A DNA stretch of 64,000 bases from Niabella yanshanensis (GTDB lineage Bacteria > Bacteroidota > Bacteroidia > Chitinophagales > Chitinophagaceae): positions 4,712,001-4,776,000 of the forward strand of contig NZ_CP139960.1 of NCBI RefSeq assembly GCF_034424215.1. Reading direction: 5' to 3'. The notes below the pieces were generated by a model. It saw nothing but the letters and a program-made list of their open reading frames with translations. It did not search any database and had not been told where the DNA came from. The translations under genes were made by a program, and so were the position numbers. Below, one piece after another: positions 62,915 through 64,000 of the stretch; the stretch's first letter is position 1; each line of letters begins with the position of its first letter.

Positions 62915-64000
62915 TTATTTTTGAGACAGTGGTCCGTAGTAGTGTAGTTCAAACAGGCCTAAACCGGGACCGGTAGATTCAAGATCTGCATATCCTTTCA
63001 TGGTTACTTCGTAGTAGATACCATGCCGTTTTATCCGGAGCTCTTCTGTAACCCTATCGTCTATAACGCCGCCGGTGTGGGGTCCCACCACAGTAGCAGA
63101 ATAATGGTCGGAAATGTCAACACCTATCAGCGAATAGTCAGGGCTGAGTGTTGCATCATCATTCCAGCCACCTGATGGATAGTTGCCTGGTAAATTGAAT
63201 ATTTGGTTGGCTGTTGTTGTGAGCGTTATATAAATGCTTTTTCCTACTCCTCTGTAGTCATCGCCTTGCAGCTTAAGGCCGTCGGTAGCAAAATAAACGC
63301 CGTGATATCGCCCGGTTTCATCCCACTCGAAAGGTTTGATACTTTCAAAACCGCCCTGGGTTAAAAGGTATTTGTTGCCTTTAAAGGTAAAATAGCTTTC
63401 CGGCCGGGGTGGTAGTGCAGCGGCAAAGTCAATTTTATTCAGTTCAATTTTAGCGCCATTAGTTTCAGCTATAGTGATTTTATTCAACGCATCAATGCCT
63501 GTCAGTGTCCTGGCAGATCCATTTTCAGTATAAGTGAGAGTGATCTGGGAACCGGAGCGGCTGACAGTTCCTTTTATCCTTTTAACATTACCGATTTCCT
63601 CAGCGTTTACAGAGGCTATTGTTTTGGATATAAGCTCAAAGCTGTTTCCATTTACAGAAAGATTATAGATACTGTTAGTAAAATCGGAAGCTGTTTCATT
63701 TAACCTCCATCCGTTATAATTTTCGGCAGGAGTGGTTGTTTCTTTAACTATTGTAGCTTCCATGTTTTCATGACCGGGGATTCTAAACGACGGGTTCATT
63801 AGTGCTCCCGTCGCATCTGCTTCAATCGTTATAACCATGTTCCCGCTTTTATCTACAAGAAATATCTGGCTCTGTTTCGTCAATACATTGTGGGATTCGA
63901 GAGCATACTTCACGCCTTCGAATATTAATGTCCCCGTAGCACCTGATTCTGTTATTTTTATCTGATAGGCACCTGTTGAACCCACTATTATGCCCGAGTA
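62915..64000 (-). CDS. Beta-rich protein of unknown function (5' end outside window)
   Basis: The frame is open to the window edge (five further codons, YSGII, precede GTG 63985), so the start lies outside. At least 361 residues are visible. The sequence is rich in beta-strand and turn patterns: TGTLIFEGVKYALESH, IFLVDKSGNMVITIEAD, YFTFKGNKYLLTQGGFESI, GRYHGVYFATDGLKLQG, and a C-terminal YYEVTMKGYADLES ending in FELHYYGPLSQK. No known family or catalytic motif is evident; it looks like a secreted adhesin-like or carbohydrate-binding protein. It sits 23 bp upstream of the barrel protein gene. Confidence 0.65.
   Translation of the reverse strand, partial: YSGIIVGSTGAYQIKITESGATGTLIFEGVKYALESHNVLTKQSQIFLVDKSGNMVITIEADATGALMNPSFRIPGHENMEATIVKETTTPAENYNGWRLNETASDFTNSIYNLSVNGNSFELISKTIASVNAEEIGNVKRIKGTVSRSGSQITLTYTENGSARTLTGIDALNKITIAETNGAKIELNKIDFAAALPPRPESYFTFKGNKYLLTQGGFESIKPFEWDETGRYHGVYFATDGLKLQGDDYRGVGKSIYITLTTTANQIFNLPGNYPSGGWNDDATLSPDYSLIGVDISDHYSATVVGPHTGGVIDDRVTEELRIKRHGIYYEVTMKGYADLESTGPGLGLFELHYYGPLSQK

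Noticed and set aside
1-64000. CRISPR arrays, tRNA/rRNA genes, transposases and prophage genes
   Set aside because: None was seen when reading both strands; no regularly spaced repeats and no mobile-element proteins were recognised.

Overview
The window looks like a chromosomal segment from a glycan-degrading Bacteroidota, most likely a member of Chitinophagaceae or a close relative. This is inferred from two SusC/SusD pairs, a Reg_prop sensor kinase with an AraC-type response regulator, an ECF sigma/FecR/STN-SusC unit, DUF4249 lipoproteins behind a TonB receptor, and promoter-like TAnnTTTG elements. I saw no rRNA, tRNA, CRISPR array, phage or transposase.

Region 1 (1-19051, all + strand) is a catabolic cluster for a complex plant-type heteroglycan: GH2 (cut by the window edge), GH27, GH78-like, a CE4 deacetylase, GH106, GH29, an alpha/beta esterase, mannonate dehydratase UxuA, an SGNH acetylesterase, an aldo/keto reductase, GH51, a calcineurin-like phosphoesterase lipoprotein, a UxuB-type SDR reductase and an aldose-1-epimerase-like protein. 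Together they would release galactose, rhamnose, fucose, arabinose and uronic acid, remove acyl groups and feed the uronate route. No SusC/SusD for this cluster lies inside the window.

Region 2 (19187-24447) holds a TonB receptor with two tandem DUF4249 lipoproteins and a LacI-family regulator.

Region 3 (24444-39466) is a SusC/SusD locus. A hybrid two-component regulator, here split into two overlapping genes, is divergent from an operon of an IPT/TIG-NHL lipoprotein, SusC, SusD, a DUF1735-type lipoprotein and a small secreted protein. A DUF4964/5127/4965/1793 enzyme follows. A 68-bp element with a KACAAWWTGA direct repeat at 21-bp spacing occurs twice, upstream of the operon and upstream of that enzyme, and is a good candidate for the regulator's binding site. 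An AAAAWCGWTTTT palindrome in both copies recurs upstream of the LacI gene and in front of a GH92 gene.

Region 4 (39652-58772) is an alpha-mannan locus: GH92, GH76, SusE-like, SusD, STN-SusC, FecR and ECF sigma, then a divergent GH92 with an altered active site, a ROK sugar kinase, GH125 and a third GH92.

Region 5 (58742-64000) leaves glycan metabolism: an NhaA antiporter, a GC-rich hairpin repeat, a frameshifted DUF559 remnant, a secreted coiled-coil protein, an outer-membrane barrel and an unrecognised beta-rich protein cut by the window edge.

Family assignments come from motif reading and recall, without database searches. Regulatory assignments are inference from repeated sequence.
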